Positions 44,240-53,206 of a DNA stretch of 64,000 bases are shown piece by piece (within the stretch, counting starts at the first letter, position 1; every line of letters starts with the position of its first letter). The stretch spans positions 86,287-150,286 of the forward strand of contig NZ_KL647039.1 in the NCBI RefSeq assembly GCF_000725495.1. The letters run 5' to 3'. This stretch comes from Streptomyces aureus (GTDB lineage: Bacteria; Actinomycetota; Actinomycetes; Streptomycetales; Streptomycetaceae). The notes under the pieces were generated by a model. That model did no database searches. It worked only from the letters and a program-made list of their open reading frames with translations, and was not told the DNA's origin. The position numbers were made by a program, and so were the translations under genes.

Positions 44240-45232
44240 ATGAAGCTTCGCCGTGCCATGGCCACCGCGGCCGCGACGGCTGTCATAGCCCCGCTCGCGT
44301 TGCTGTCGGTCGCGCCGGCCGCGTTCGCGGAAGAACCGTCCCCGAGTGCGAGCGTGTCCGAGTCCGCCACCGAGTCGGTGTCGCCGAGCCCGTCCGAGTC
44401 GGACCCCGAGCCGGGCAACTCGGCCTCGCAGTCGGCTCCCGCGCCGAGCACCTCCGCCTCCGCCCCGGCCCCGAGCGGTTCCGCCTCGGAGTCGGCGCCC
44501 GCGCCGAGCACCTCCGCGTCGGCCTCGGCGTCGGCGTCCGCGTCGGAGTCCCCCGACCCCGAGCCCTCCGAGTGCTCGGACTCCAAGGTCGACGTCTCCA
44601 TCACGGGCCTGGCCGGCAAGATCGCGGCGGGCAGCGGATGGCACAAGTTCTCCCTGAACGTCCTGAACAACTCCGACTCCACCCTGAGCGACCTCGGCTT
44701 CTTCGCCGGCGCGTCCTCGGACAAGGCCGGCGAGAACCTCTTCGAGAGCAAGAAGGTCCAGCTCCAGGCCTACAACCCGGACGACAAGGTCTGGGAGGAC
44801 GTCGACTCCGAGGGCTACGCGGTCGGCTACGTCGGCTACACGGACGAGCTGAAGCCCGACTACGAGGTCGACATCCCGCTGCGCATCAACGTGCACTCCA
44901 ACGCACCGGTCGGCGCGGGCTTCTCGCTGGGCGCCAGCATCTACGGCGACGCCGACGCGGAGTGCACCGGCTTCGGCGAGGTCGCGTACAAGTTCCAGAT
45001 CGTCAAGTCCGGCACGGACACCGACGGCACCAAGCCGCAGGAAGGCGGCAAGGTCCCGGTCTCGGACAAGCCGGCCGACAAGAGCAACACGCCGCAGGTC
45101 GACGGCAGCCTCGCCGAGACGGGCTCCAGCTCCGCGCTGCCGATGATCGGCCTCGCGGGCGGTATCGCCGTGGTCGCCGGTGCCGGTGCGCTGGTCGTCG
45201 TCCGCCGCCGCAAGTCCGGCGCGAACGCGTAA
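44240..45232 (+). CDS. LAETG sortase substrate, surface-anchored protein
   Basis: 330 residues from ATG 44240 with GAGG upstream. A Sec signal peptide (about 1-30, ending AAFA) is followed by an 80-residue Ser/Pro/Ala/Glu stalk (SAPAPSTSASAPAPSGSASE-like repeats), then a beta-rich domain (about 115-255, ITGLAGKIAAGSGWHKFSLN). The C-terminal sorting signal is LAETG (291-295), a hydrophobic helix and RRRKSGANA. LAxTG is the motif used by class E sortases of Streptomyces, which also anchor long chaplins. The stalk would hold the domain outside the cell wall. A terminator follows. Confidence 0.9.
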   Translation: MKLRRAMATAAATAVIAPLALLSVAPAAFAEEPSPSASVSESATESVSPSPSESDPEPGNSASQSAPAPSTSASAPAPSGSASESAPAPSTSASASASASASESPDPEPSECSDSKVDVSITGLAGKIAAGSGWHKFSLNVLNNSDSTLSDLGFFAGASSDKAGENLFESKKVQLQAYNPDDKVWEDVDSEGYAVGYVGYTDELKPDYEVDIPLRINVHSNAPVGAGFSLGASIYGDADAECTGFGEVAYKFQIVKSGTDTDGTKPQEGGKVPVSDKPADKSNTPQVDGSLAETGSSSALPMIGLAGGIAVVAGAGALVVVRRRKSGANA

Positions 45233-45277
45233 CACCGCGGTGGGACCCGGCCTCCGCCGGGTCGCTCCCGTACGAAG

Positions 45278-45315
45278 AGAAGGACCTGCGCTCGGAGGGG
45301 GGCGCAGGTCCTTCT
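45278..45315. terminator. terminator between convergent genes
   Basis: A 14-bp stem (45278-45291 with 45302-45315, core AAGGACCTGCGC) around a 10-base loop, ending in TTCTTC on the plus strand. It separates the sortase substrate gene from the GMC oxidoreductase gene. Confidence 0.88.
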
Positions 45316-45344
45316 TCGTGCCGGACCGCAGTCCGCGCGGCGGG

Positions 45345-47252
45345 CTACTTCTTCGGCGGTACCGACGGCATGCCGAGGAACGGCAGCCGCAGCGCTCCGA
45401 AGGCGTCCGCGGGGACGGCGGGGTGGTGCGGCTCGACCGCCTCGAGCCGCTCGTACGAGGCCCCCGGCTCGGGACGCGGATCGGCCTCGCCCTTGTTGGG
45501 CCAGAACGACATGGCCCGTTCGGCCTGCGCGGTGATGGTGAGCGACGGATTGACGCCGAGGTTCGCCGAGACGGCGGCACCGTCGACGACCGAGATGCCC
45601 GGGTGGCCGAAGAGCCGGTGGTACGGGTCGATGACCCCCTCGTCGGCGGCGGCGCCGATCGGGCAGCCGCCGAGGAAGTGCGCGGTGAGCGGGGTGCCCA
45701 TCAGCTCGCCGACGTTGCTGCCCGGGAAGCCGTTGATCTCCTCGGCGAGCGCCGAGGCGGCCCTCGAAGCGGCCTCGATCTGCTTGGGGTTGGGCGCGCC
45801 GTGTCCCTGACGCGCCGTCAACAATCCCTTGCCCGCGCCCTTCGGCTTGAGATAGGTCGTCAGCGAGTTGTCGAGGGACTGCATCACAAGACCGATGATG
45901 GTGCGTTCGGACCAGCGGCGGTTGGACAGCGAACGGAGCACGAGCATCGGGTGCCGGGCCGCGTTGGCGACCCATCCGGCCACCCTCGACGAGCCCTCGG
46001 CGTAAGGGACTTGGAGGATGGACATGCCGCCCATCGCGTTGGATCCCTTGCCGTAGCGGACGGGTTCGATGTGGGTGTCCCCGTCCGGGTGGACGGAGGA
46101 GGTGATGGCCACGCCCCGGGTGAAGTCGGCCTTCGTCCCGTGCGCCCGGCGGTAGCGGCGGTCGTCGGTCTGCGCGCCCACCAGCGCCTCGGAGTTGGTG
46201 CGGGTCAGCTCGCCCAGCCGCTGCGAGAGGTACGGCAGCTGCCCGCCGGCCTTCATGCGGTGCAGCAGCGTCTGGGTGCCGTAGGTGCCGGCCGCGAGAA
46301 CGACCCTGCGGGCGGTGAACGTCCGTCCCCGGCCCTTGCGCCGGTCGTCCGTCGGCAGGGTCTGGACCGCGTAGCCGCCGCGCGAGTCGTCGGTGACGGA
46401 CACGACGGTCGTCATGGGATGGACGACGGCGCCCGCCTTCTCGGCCAGGTGGAGATAGTTCTCGTTGAGGGTGTTCTTGGCGCCGTGACGGCAGCCGGTC
46501 ATGCACTCGCCGCACTCGGTGCAGGCCTTGCGCGCGGGCCCGACACCGCCGAAGTACGGGTCGGCGACCTCCTCGCCCGGCTTCGCCCCGGCCTTGCCGT
46601 CCGCGTCCTGCCCGTCGCCGAAGAAGACGCCGACGGGGGCCATGTGGAAGGTGTCGCCGACGCCCATCCGCTCGGCCGCCGCCTTCAGGTGCACGTCCGA
46701 CGGGGTCATGGTCGGGTTGAGCCGCACGCCCAGCATGCGCCGCGCCTGGTCGTAGTACGGCCGCAGCTCCTCCTCCCAGTCGGTGATGTCCTTCCACTGG
46801 GGGTCCTCGAAGAACGGCTTCGGCGGTACGTAGAGGGTGTTGGCGTAGTTGAGGGAGCCGCCGCCCACGCCCGCACCGGCGAGCACCATGACGTTGCCCA
46901 GCAGATGGATGCGCTGGATGCCGTACATGCCGAGCCGCGGGGCCCAGAGATAGTTCTTGAGGTCCCAGGAGTTCTTCGGGAGCGTGTCGCGGGTGAAGCG
47001 CCGGCCGGCCTCCAGGACACCGACCCGGTACCCCTTCTCCGTCAGCCGCAGGGCGGTGACGGAGCCGCCGAAGCCGGAGCCGACGACCACGACGTCGTAG
47101 TCGTAGTCGTGCTGGTCGGCGTCCCCCGCGACCTGGTCCCGGGTCGCGGGCTCCTGGTCCGGCGTCGCGCCGGCCGCCGCGGCCGGCACCTCGGGGACCG
47201 CCTCGTCCGTTCCCTCGTCCGGCTGTTCCTGGACAGAGTTCTCCTGTGACAC
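45345..47252 (-). CDS. GMC-family FAD oxidoreductase (cholesterol-oxidase-like)
   Basis: 635 residues from a GTG with GAGGAGAG upstream. After a ~50-residue acidic leader comes the FAD-binding Rossmann turn VVVVGSGFGGSV (about 54-65) and the ribityl loop (AGAGVGGGSLNYANTLY). The C-terminal GMC signature (VVDGAAVSANLGVNPSLTITAQAERAM) carries the Asn-Pro of the FAD site. Unusually, it has four cysteines C244-x2-C247-x2-C250-x3-C254 (CTECGECMTGC), a ferredoxin-like spacing. No signal peptide. It is the second gene of an operon with the aldehyde dehydrogenase; together they could oxidise an alcohol or sterol side chain to an acid, which is inference. Confidence 0.88.
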   Translation of the reverse strand: MSQENSVQEQPDEGTDEAVPEVPAAAAGATPDQEPATRDQVAGDADQHDYDYDVVVVGSGFGGSVTALRLTEKGYRVGVLEAGRRFTRDTLPKNSWDLKNYLWAPRLGMYGIQRIHLLGNVMVLAGAGVGGGSLNYANTLYVPPKPFFEDPQWKDITDWEEELRPYYDQARRMLGVRLNPTMTPSDVHLKAAAERMGVGDTFHMAPVGVFFGDGQDADGKAGAKPGEEVADPYFGGVGPARKACTECGECMTGCRHGAKNTLNENYLHLAEKAGAVVHPMTTVVSVTDDSRGGYAVQTLPTDDRRKGRGRTFTARRVVLAAGTYGTQTLLHRMKAGGQLPYLSQRLGELTRTNSEALVGAQTDDRRYRRAHGTKADFTRGVAITSSVHPDGDTHIEPVRYGKGSNAMGGMSILQVPYAEGSSRVAGWVANAARHPMLVLRSLSNRRWSERTIIGLVMQSLDNSLTTYLKPKGAGKGLLTARQGHGAPNPKQIEAASRAASALAEEINGFPGSNVGELMGTPLTAHFLGGCPIGAAADEGVIDPYHRLFGHPGISVVDGAAVSANLGVNPSLTITAQAERAMSFWPNKGEADPRPEPGASYERLEAVEPHHPAVPADAFGALRLPFLGMPSVPPKK

Positions 47253-47321
47253 GTGCCGCTCTCCTCGTCGAGAACCGGTTGGGATGCGTGGGGCGTTGGC
47301 GCGGGCCCGCGAGGGGACGCC

Positions 47322-49010
47322 CTACCGGAGCCGGATCGCCTTCATGACCTTCAGGCTCCGGCTCATGAACGCCGCGTACTTCTCGTCGTCCATGCCGAGG
47401 GACGGCGCCATCGGCAGCAGCCGCTGGTGGGCGACGGTCTGCGCCTCGGTGTACTTGAGGATGCCCTCGGAGCCGTGGCGGCGGCCGAGGCCGGAGTCCT
47501 TCATGCCGCCCATCGGCGACTGGACGCTGCCGTACGCGGGCGCGTAGCCCTCGTTGACGTTGACCGTGCCGGTCCGCAGCCGGGCCGCGACGGCACGGCC
47601 GCGCCGCCCGTTCTTCGTCCAGACGGAGGAATTGAGGCCGTACGCCGTGGAGTTGGCGCGCTCGACGACCTCGTCCTCGGTCTTGAAACGGTAGACGGAG
47701 ACGACCGGCCCGAAGGTCTCCTCGGCGCAGACGGCCATCGGGGCCTCCACTCCGTCGAGGATGGTGGGCTCGTAGAAGTAGGGGCCGATGTCGGGCCGGG
47801 CGACACCGCCGGCGACGACCCGGGCCCCCTTGGCGACGGCCTCCTCGACGTGCCGGGTGACGGTCTCCAGCTGGCGCTCCCCGACCAGCGAGCCCATGTC
47901 CGCGCCGTACGCGAGGGACGTGCCGAGGCGCAGCGCCCGGGTCTTGGCGGCGAAGCGCTCGATGAAGGCGTCGGCGACCGACTCGTGGACGAACAGCCGC
48001 TCGATGGAGATGCACAGCTGGCCGGCGGAGGAGAAGCACGCGCGGACGGCGCCGGCGGCGGCCTTCTCCAGGTCGGCGTCCTCCAGGACCACCATGGCGT
48101 TCTTGCCGCCGAGTTCCAGGGACACGCCGACCAGACGGGCGGCGGCGCCCTGGGCGACCTCGCGGCCGGTGCGGGTCGACCCGGTGAAGGAGACGTAGTC
48201 GGCGTGCCGGACGATCTCGGGTCCGACGACCGGGCCGTCGCCGATGACGACCTGGAAGACCTCCGCGGGCAGACCGGCCTCTATCAGCAGGTCGCGCGCC
48301 CACAGGGCGGTCAGACAGGTCTCGGTGTCGGGCTTCATGACGACCGCGTTGCCCGCGACGAAGGCCGGCAGCGCGTCGCCGACCGACAGCTCCAGCGGAT
48401 AGTTCCAGGGCGCGATCTGCCCGACGACACCGCGCGGGTGGCGCAGCTCGGTGACCTTGGTCAGCGTGGGCATCGCGCCCGCGTGGCGCTTGGGGCGCAG
48501 GTAGGAGGGCGCCTTGAGTCCGTAGTGCCGTGCGGCAACGAGGACGGCCTGGACCTCCTCGTGGGCGTGCAGCCGGGTCTTGCCCGTCTCCAGCTGGACG
48601 AGGTCGAGGACCTCGGCCTGGCGGGCGAGCACGAGGTCGTGGAAGCGCAGCAGGACCGCGGCGCGGCGCCGGACCGGGGTGGCGGCCCAGGCGGCCTGGG
48701 CGGCGCGGGCCCGCTCGAAGGCCTTCTCGACATCCTCCGGGGTGGACTCGGGCACGTCGGCGAGCTTCTCGCCGGTGAACGGCGTGTGGTTGACGGTCCG
48801 CCCGGACCCGGCCACGCCCTTGGTGAGCTGGGCGACGAGCTCGGGGGTGACCACGTCGGCGGCGGTACGGGCGCCGGCCGGGGCGGCGGCGCGGGGGTTG
48901 GTGCCGAGTGCGGCCGGCGCGGCGGCCGTGCCGACCGCCGCGTCGGTGCCGGCCGTCTCTTCGGCGCCGGTGCTGTCCGTGGCCTGCTCAGCGGCCTGCG
49001 AGTCCGTCAT
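47322..49010 (-). CDS. NAD(P)-dependent succinate-semialdehyde-type aldehyde dehydrogenase
   Basis: 562 residues. An Ala/Thr-rich ~55-residue N-terminal extension precedes the aldehyde dehydrogenase fold: cofactor site APWNYPLEL and KPDTETCLTAL, general base Glu in SLELGGKN and the catalytic Cys in SSAGQLCISIERL. Best match by eye is the GabD2-like succinate-semialdehyde dehydrogenase group; other aldehydes cannot be excluded. ATG 49010 has no ribosome site but has a -10-like TACCCT 7 bases upstream, suggesting a leaderless message. The GMC oxidoreductase gene follows after 69 bases. A 20-bp palindrome lies upstream. Confidence 0.88.
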   Translation of the reverse strand: MTDSQAAEQATDSTGAEETAGTDAAVGTAAAPAALGTNPRAAAPAGARTAADVVTPELVAQLTKGVAGSGRTVNHTPFTGEKLADVPESTPEDVEKAFERARAAQAAWAATPVRRRAAVLLRFHDLVLARQAEVLDLVQLETGKTRLHAHEEVQAVLVAARHYGLKAPSYLRPKRHAGAMPTLTKVTELRHPRGVVGQIAPWNYPLELSVGDALPAFVAGNAVVMKPDTETCLTALWARDLLIEAGLPAEVFQVVIGDGPVVGPEIVRHADYVSFTGSTRTGREVAQGAAARLVGVSLELGGKNAMVVLEDADLEKAAAGAVRACFSSAGQLCISIERLFVHESVADAFIERFAAKTRALRLGTSLAYGADMGSLVGERQLETVTRHVEEAVAKGARVVAGGVARPDIGPYFYEPTILDGVEAPMAVCAEETFGPVVSVYRFKTEDEVVERANSTAYGLNSSVWTKNGRRGRAVAARLRTGTVNVNEGYAPAYGSVQSPMGGMKDSGLGRRHGSEGILKYTEAQTVAHQRLLPMAPSLGMDDEKYAAFMSRSLKVMKAIRLR

Positions 49011-49017
49011 GAGCCGC

Positions 49018-49023
49018 AGGGTA
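49018..49023 (-). promoter_or_regulatory. -10 element for a probable leaderless dehydrogenase transcript
   Basis: TACCCT on the minus strand with 7 bases to the ATG at 49010. No good -35 was found. Confidence 0.4.
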
Positions 49024-49082
49024 TGCCCCCTCGCTCCCTTTGGGTACCCGTCGGTAATGGCCTTTCACGGAGTACTCACACA

Positions 49083-49102
49083 CTGCCAGTGATCACTGGC
49101 AG
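49083..49102. promoter_or_regulatory. perfect 20-bp palindrome, probable operator
   Basis: CTGCCAGTGATCACTGGCAG, every base paired, lies 73-92 bases upstream of the dehydrogenase start. The length and symmetry fit a dimeric regulator such as a TetR or GntR protein. No regulator gene is adjacent. Confidence 0.7.
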
Positions 49103-49226
49103 CAAATGCGCTGATCAGGGCGTTGTCGGTCCGACGATCACCGGGGGATCGTTTTTTCGGTGGCGGTCCGGTCGACCGGGAGGATGAGGGCCGCCGCCCG
49201 TCACGGGGTACGGCCCTCCCGGCCGG

Positions 49227-51341
49227 TCACGGGGTGTCGATGTCCAGGTTGGCGATCGCGGCCTCGGCGACCTCCCTGCCGCGCGCGGTGAAGTCGCCCT
49301 TGCCCGGATAGGCGACCGTGAGCCGGTACATGTCACCAGCCTTGGATTTGTAGTAGAAGAACCTCACCTCGCGGGGGCGGGGGTTCTGGCTGTCGTCGGT
49401 CTTGTAGACCACCGTGTTCTGAGCGGACTCCCTGCCGCGGTACGTCGTCCTGGCGTCCGGCGCCGTCCGGGGGCCCGCCGGCATGTTCAGGGCGTAGGCG
49501 CCGCTCGCCTTGAACTCGCCGTCGTCCGCGTACATCTCGGCCCGTGCCGAGTCCTTGATCTCCTTGGCCGCGTCCTCGGACTTCCTGGCGAGGGTCAGTC
49601 CGATCGAGATGCTCCCGCTCGGGTCGGTGTACGTGACCCAGTGCCCCTTGTCCGACGCCCGGTCCGGCGTCCCCTTCTCGTACTCGGCGGGCACCGCCAG
49701 CGTCGCGGCGACGTCCGCCACGTGCCGCTTCCTCCAGCCGTCGGGGAGCGGACCGGCGAACGGGTCCGCGATCACCAGGTAGGCCCCCACCGCGGCCGCG
49801 ACGACCACCGCGGCGGCCGAGGCCGCGAGGCCGATCAGGGTCCTGCGGCCGATCCGGATGCCGCCGGCGGACGGCACGGCTCCGCCGGGGCCCGTGTCCC
49901 CGGCCCCCACGACCCGGGTCGGCGCCGGGGCCGGCGGCCGGGCGGCCTCTTCCAGCAGCCGCCGGACCTCGGCGGCCGCGGGACGGTGGGACGGTTCCTT
50001 GGCGAGCAGTCCGTTGATCGCCTCCGTGAGTGGCGCGCCCGCCGAGGCGGGCGCCGCCGGGGTCGCGTTGAGGACCGACTGGAGCGTGGCGGGCGTGTTG
50101 CTCCGCCGGAACGGCGAGACGCCCTCGGTGGCGGCGTAGAGCACCACGCCGAGCGACCAGAGGTCGGAGGCGGGACCGGGGCGCACGCCGAGCACCCGCT
50201 CCGGGGCGACGTACTCGGGCGAGCCGACGAAGCCTCCGGTGTCCGTCAGGCTCGTGTCGCCCTCGATCCGGGCGATCCCGAAGTCGGTGAGCACGACGCG
50301 GCCGTGCGGGCCGAGCAGCACGTTGTCGGGCTTGACGTCCCGGTGCAGGACGCCCGCCGCGTGCGCCGCCTCCAGGGCGCCGAGGACCTCCAGGCCGACG
50401 CGGGCGGCCTCGCGGCTCCCGAGCGTGCCCTCCTTGAGGGCGTCGCCCAGCGAGCGGCCCCGCACCAGCTCCATGACGATCCAGGGCCGGCCGTCCACGA
50501 CGGCGACGTCGTGGACGGTCACCACGGCGGGGTGGTCGAGCCGGGCGGCGGCGCGTGCCTCGCGCCGCATCCGCTCGTGGGCGTTGTCCCGTTCGCGCTC
50601 GGGAAGGTGGTCCGGGACCCGGGGCTCCTTGACCGCCACCTCGCGGTCCACGGTCTCGTCCCGGGCCCGCCAGACCGTGCCCATGCCGCCGTGTCCGAGC
50701 CGCGCCAGCAGGCGGTAGCGCCCGGCGACGAGCCGGCCCGCCCCCGGCTCGTCCGAGGACACCGGCGCGGGAGAGGACACCGGCGCGGTCGCGTCGGTCC
50801 CGGCCGGCACAGGGCCGGACGCCGGGAGGGTGGCACCGGGCGTGGCGGTGGCGCCGGGTGGGACGGTGGCACCCGGCGAGACGGTGACACCCGGCGAGGT
50901 GGTGACGCCGGGCGTGGCGGTGGCACCCGGCGACGCGGGGACTCCGGGCGCGGCGGCGGCAGCGGACGTGGCAGTGGCGGCGGGCGTGGCGTAGGGGTTG
51001 CCCGGGTGCGGGACGGCGACCGGGATGCGCGGATCCCGGTCGGGCCCGACGGCCGGATGCGGTCGGCCCCGCCCGTGTCCCTCCGCCGGCCGTCCCGGCG
51101 CCAAGCCCTCCGCCGGCCGTCCCGACGCCGGTCCCTCCGCCCACCGTCCCGACGCCTGACCCTCCGCCGGCCGTCCCGGCGCCTGGCCCCGTACCGGCTG
51201 CTGCCCGGGTACCGGGGTTTCCGCCGGCCGGTCCGGCACCACGGCCTCCGGCGGCAGCTCCCGTGTCACGGGTCTCGGCGGTTGCAGACTGAAACTCGTA
51301 GGCTCGTCGCCCCGGTGAGGGACTCCCCCGTCCTCGCTCAT
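49227..51341 (-). CDS. membrane Ser/Thr protein kinase with repeat-rich N-terminus
   Basis: 704 residues. Residues 1-200 are Pro/Ala/Gly-rich and include four tandem 9-residue repeats (54-89, A-x-GRPAEG type) and six 6-residue repeats (137-172, PGATA type). The kinase domain (about 207-465) has the Gly loop LGHGGMGTVW, Lys238, LHRDVKPDN, LTDFGIA and SPEYVAPE, so it should be active. One membrane helix (about 508-530) leads to a ~170-residue outside domain related to those of the neighbouring kinases. It lies last in a run of five leftward kinase genes. In S. coelicolor the equivalent position is, from memory, SCO4779. Confidence 0.93.
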   Translation of the reverse strand: MSEDGGVPHRGDEPTSFSLQPPRPVTRELPPEAVVPDRPAETPVPGQQPVRGQAPGRPAEGQASGRWAEGPASGRPAEGLAPGRPAEGHGRGRPHPAVGPDRDPRIPVAVPHPGNPYATPAATATSAAAAAPGVPASPGATATPGVTTSPGVTVSPGATVPPGATATPGATLPASGPVPAGTDATAPVSSPAPVSSDEPGAGRLVAGRYRLLARLGHGGMGTVWRARDETVDREVAVKEPRVPDHLPERERDNAHERMRREARAAARLDHPAVVTVHDVAVVDGRPWIVMELVRGRSLGDALKEGTLGSREAARVGLEVLGALEAAHAAGVLHRDVKPDNVLLGPHGRVVLTDFGIARIEGDTSLTDTGGFVGSPEYVAPERVLGVRPGPASDLWSLGVVLYAATEGVSPFRRSNTPATLQSVLNATPAAPASAGAPLTEAINGLLAKEPSHRPAAAEVRRLLEEAARPPAPAPTRVVGAGDTGPGGAVPSAGGIRIGRRTLIGLAASAAAVVVAAAVGAYLVIADPFAGPLPDGWRKRHVADVAATLAVPAEYEKGTPDRASDKGHWVTYTDPSGSISIGLTLARKSEDAAKEIKDSARAEMYADDGEFKASGAYALNMPAGPRTAPDARTTYRGRESAQNTVVYKTDDSQNPRPREVRFFYYKSKAGDMYRLTVAYPGKGDFTARGREVAEAAIANLDIDTP
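50826..50933 (-). repeat. six 18-bp tandem repeats in kinase coding sequence
   Basis: Units encode (S/T/P)PG(A/V)T(V/A/T/L) at residues 137-172 of the kinase at 49227. The reading frame is kept. A degenerate seventh unit lies just upstream. Confidence 0.85.
51075..51182 (-). repeat. four 27-bp tandem repeats in kinase coding sequence
   Basis: Units encode A(P/S)GR(P/W)AEGx at residues 54-89 of the kinase at 49227. A minisatellite whose copy number may vary between strains. Confidence 0.88.
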
Positions 51342-51459
51342 GCGTCCATCTGTATCGCGGCGGACGCCACGTCAACCAGCCCCTGCGCCCACCGGTCACA
51401 GACCCGTGACGCGGGCACTCCTCGTCTCCCGCTTATCTCCCGTTTTGCGCGGTCCCCCG

Positions 51460-53100
51460 TCACGAGACGGCGAACGTGTCCACGGCGACGTCGAAGTACT
51501 CCTTCGCCTCCGTCACCCGGCCCACCGGCGCGGAGACCCAGACGTCGTACATCCGGCCGCCCTGCTCCCAGCACAGGTCGTAGGTGTGCCGGGGGCCCTC
51601 CGCCGTGCTGAAGCCGTTCCAGGTGAACTCCCAGAGGGCGGCGGTGTGTCCGTCGTGCACCGTGCGGGCGACCGTGCCGTCGCGGTAGCCGGGGTTGTTG
51701 GCCGGTCCGGAGGCGTCCGAGCGCCGCATCACGCCGAGCGGGCCGCCCGGCGCGGGATCGGCGACCTTGATGCCGATGCGGAAGGTGTCCCCCGGCGACA
51801 TGTAGAAGATCCGCTCCCCCTGCGGGTCGCGGGTGAAGCCGTGGGGCACGGCGAGCGAGAAGCCGTTCGCGTCGGAGGCGATGCGGTAGCCCGAGGGCGC
51901 GGTGCGGGCGCCGCCGGACGGTGTGCGGTCGCCGGTCACGGTGACCGTGGGCCCGGCCGCGGTGGGCGGCGCCGACCGCGGGCCGGACGCCGGGGCCGCG
52001 GAGGAGGAGGTGCCCGGGGTGCTGGGCGTGTCCGACGCGGCGGGTCGCCCGTCCCCGCCGCCCACCAGCAGCGCGGCGGCGGACACGCCCGCGCCGGCCA
52101 TCGCCGCGACCAGCGCGGCGGCGACCAGGATGCCGCGCGTGGACTGCCGGGCCGGGGGGTTCGCCGCGGTGGCGGAGCCGGGCGAGGGTTCCGGCGCGGG
52201 CCTGCGCAGGGACACCTTGGGCACGTCCCGGCGCGTCGGCGTGTACGGGACCAGCAGCCGCGGGGTGCGGCCGGTGTCGCGGTAGGCGCGCAGCATCCGC
52301 TCCGCCTCCGCCGCGTCGAGTCGCCGCTCCGGATCGCGCTCCAGCAGTCCGCGGACGACGGGCAGCAGCGGGGCGGCCTGGGCCGGCGGGCGGATCTCGT
52401 CGACAACGACGGCGTGCAGGATGCCGCCGAGCGAGTCGCGCCGGAAGGGGGACGCCCCGCTCAGCACCGCGCACAGCAGCACGCCGAGCGACCACAGGTC
52501 GGACTCGGGGCCGGTGCGGGCCCCGGCCATCCGTTCGGGGGCGGTGTACTCGGGCGAGCCGACGAACGCACCGGTCTCGGTGAGCGTCGTCGCGCCCGCG
52601 ACCTGGGCGATCCCGAAGTCGGTGAGCACGACGCGGTCGGTGCCCGCCTCGACGAGGACGTTGGCGGGCTTGAGGTCGCGGTGCAGGACCCCCGCCTCGT
52701 GGGCGCGGCGCAGCGCGCCGAGCAGGTCGATGCCGATCCGGGCGGCCTCGCGCGCGTCGACCGGACCGTTCGCGGAGATCCGTTCGGCGAGGGAGCCGCC
52801 GTCGATCAGTTCCATGACGATGTACGGGCGTTCGTCGTCCTCGACGACGTCGTGGACGACGATGATGTGCGGGTGGTGCAGCTGGGCGACGGCCCGGGCC
52901 TCGCGCAGGGTGCGGTCGCGCTGCTGCCGGGACTCCTCGCCCGAGAGCGAGTCGTCGAGGCCGAGCTCCTTCACCGCGACCTGGCGGCCGAGCAGTTGGT
53001 CGGTGGCACGCCAGACGACGCCCATGCCGCCCCGGCCGATCCTGCTCTCCAGCCGGTAACGCCCCGCGATCACACGGACGTTCTCCCCCTCGGTCCCCAT
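51460..53100 (-). CDS. membrane Ser/Thr protein kinase (PkaI position)
   Basis: 546 residues. The kinase domain starts almost at the N-terminus (ENVRVIAGRYRL): Gly loop IGRGGMGVVW, Lys44, LHRDLKPANV, LTDFGIAQ and SPEYTAPE, all intact. A juxtamembrane stretch precedes one membrane helix (about 321-345, GILVAAALVAAMAGAGVSAA), a Ser/Thr/Pro linker and a ~150-residue extracytoplasmic domain (GFSLAVPHGFTRDPQGER). By order this corresponds to SCO4778/pkaI of S. coelicolor, which from memory phosphorylates spore-wall synthesis proteins; the assignment needs a search. Start ATG 53100 is preferred; ATG 53109 is possible. Confidence 0.92.
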   Translation of the reverse strand: MGTEGENVRVIAGRYRLESRIGRGGMGVVWRATDQLLGRQVAVKELGLDDSLSGEESRQQRDRTLREARAVAQLHHPHIIVVHDVVEDDERPYIVMELIDGGSLAERISANGPVDAREAARIGIDLLGALRRAHEAGVLHRDLKPANVLVEAGTDRVVLTDFGIAQVAGATTLTETGAFVGSPEYTAPERMAGARTGPESDLWSLGVLLCAVLSGASPFRRDSLGGILHAVVVDEIRPPAQAAPLLPVVRGLLERDPERRLDAAEAERMLRAYRDTGRTPRLLVPYTPTRRDVPKVSLRRPAPEPSPGSATAANPPARQSTRGILVAAALVAAMAGAGVSAAALLVGGGDGRPAASDTPSTPGTSSSAAPASGPRSAPPTAAGPTVTVTGDRTPSGGARTAPSGYRIASDANGFSLAVPHGFTRDPQGERIFYMSPGDTFRIGIKVADPAPGGPLGVMRRSDASGPANNPGYRDGTVARTVHDGHTAALWEFTWNGFSTAEGPRHTYDLCWEQGGRMYDVWVSAPVGRVTEAKEYFDVAVDTFAVS

Positions 53101-53206
53101 GGGTCTCATCATGCCCCACCGGACGAACCCCCTCCGTGGCACCGACCGGCCAACTGTGCCGCCGGCCGAGGACGGCCGGTGGCACGCTCCGGGGTTCGGG
53201 CCCGGA

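Noticed and set aside
49121..49129. TTGTCGGTC upstream of the dehydrogenase operon as another DNA-damage promoter
   Set aside because: It differs at the last base and no TAnnnT follows after 8 bases.
49130..49158. Hairpin followed by TTTTTT as a plus-strand terminator
   Set aside because: The stem is only about five pairs and no plus-strand gene lies upstream; flanking genes are on the minus strand.
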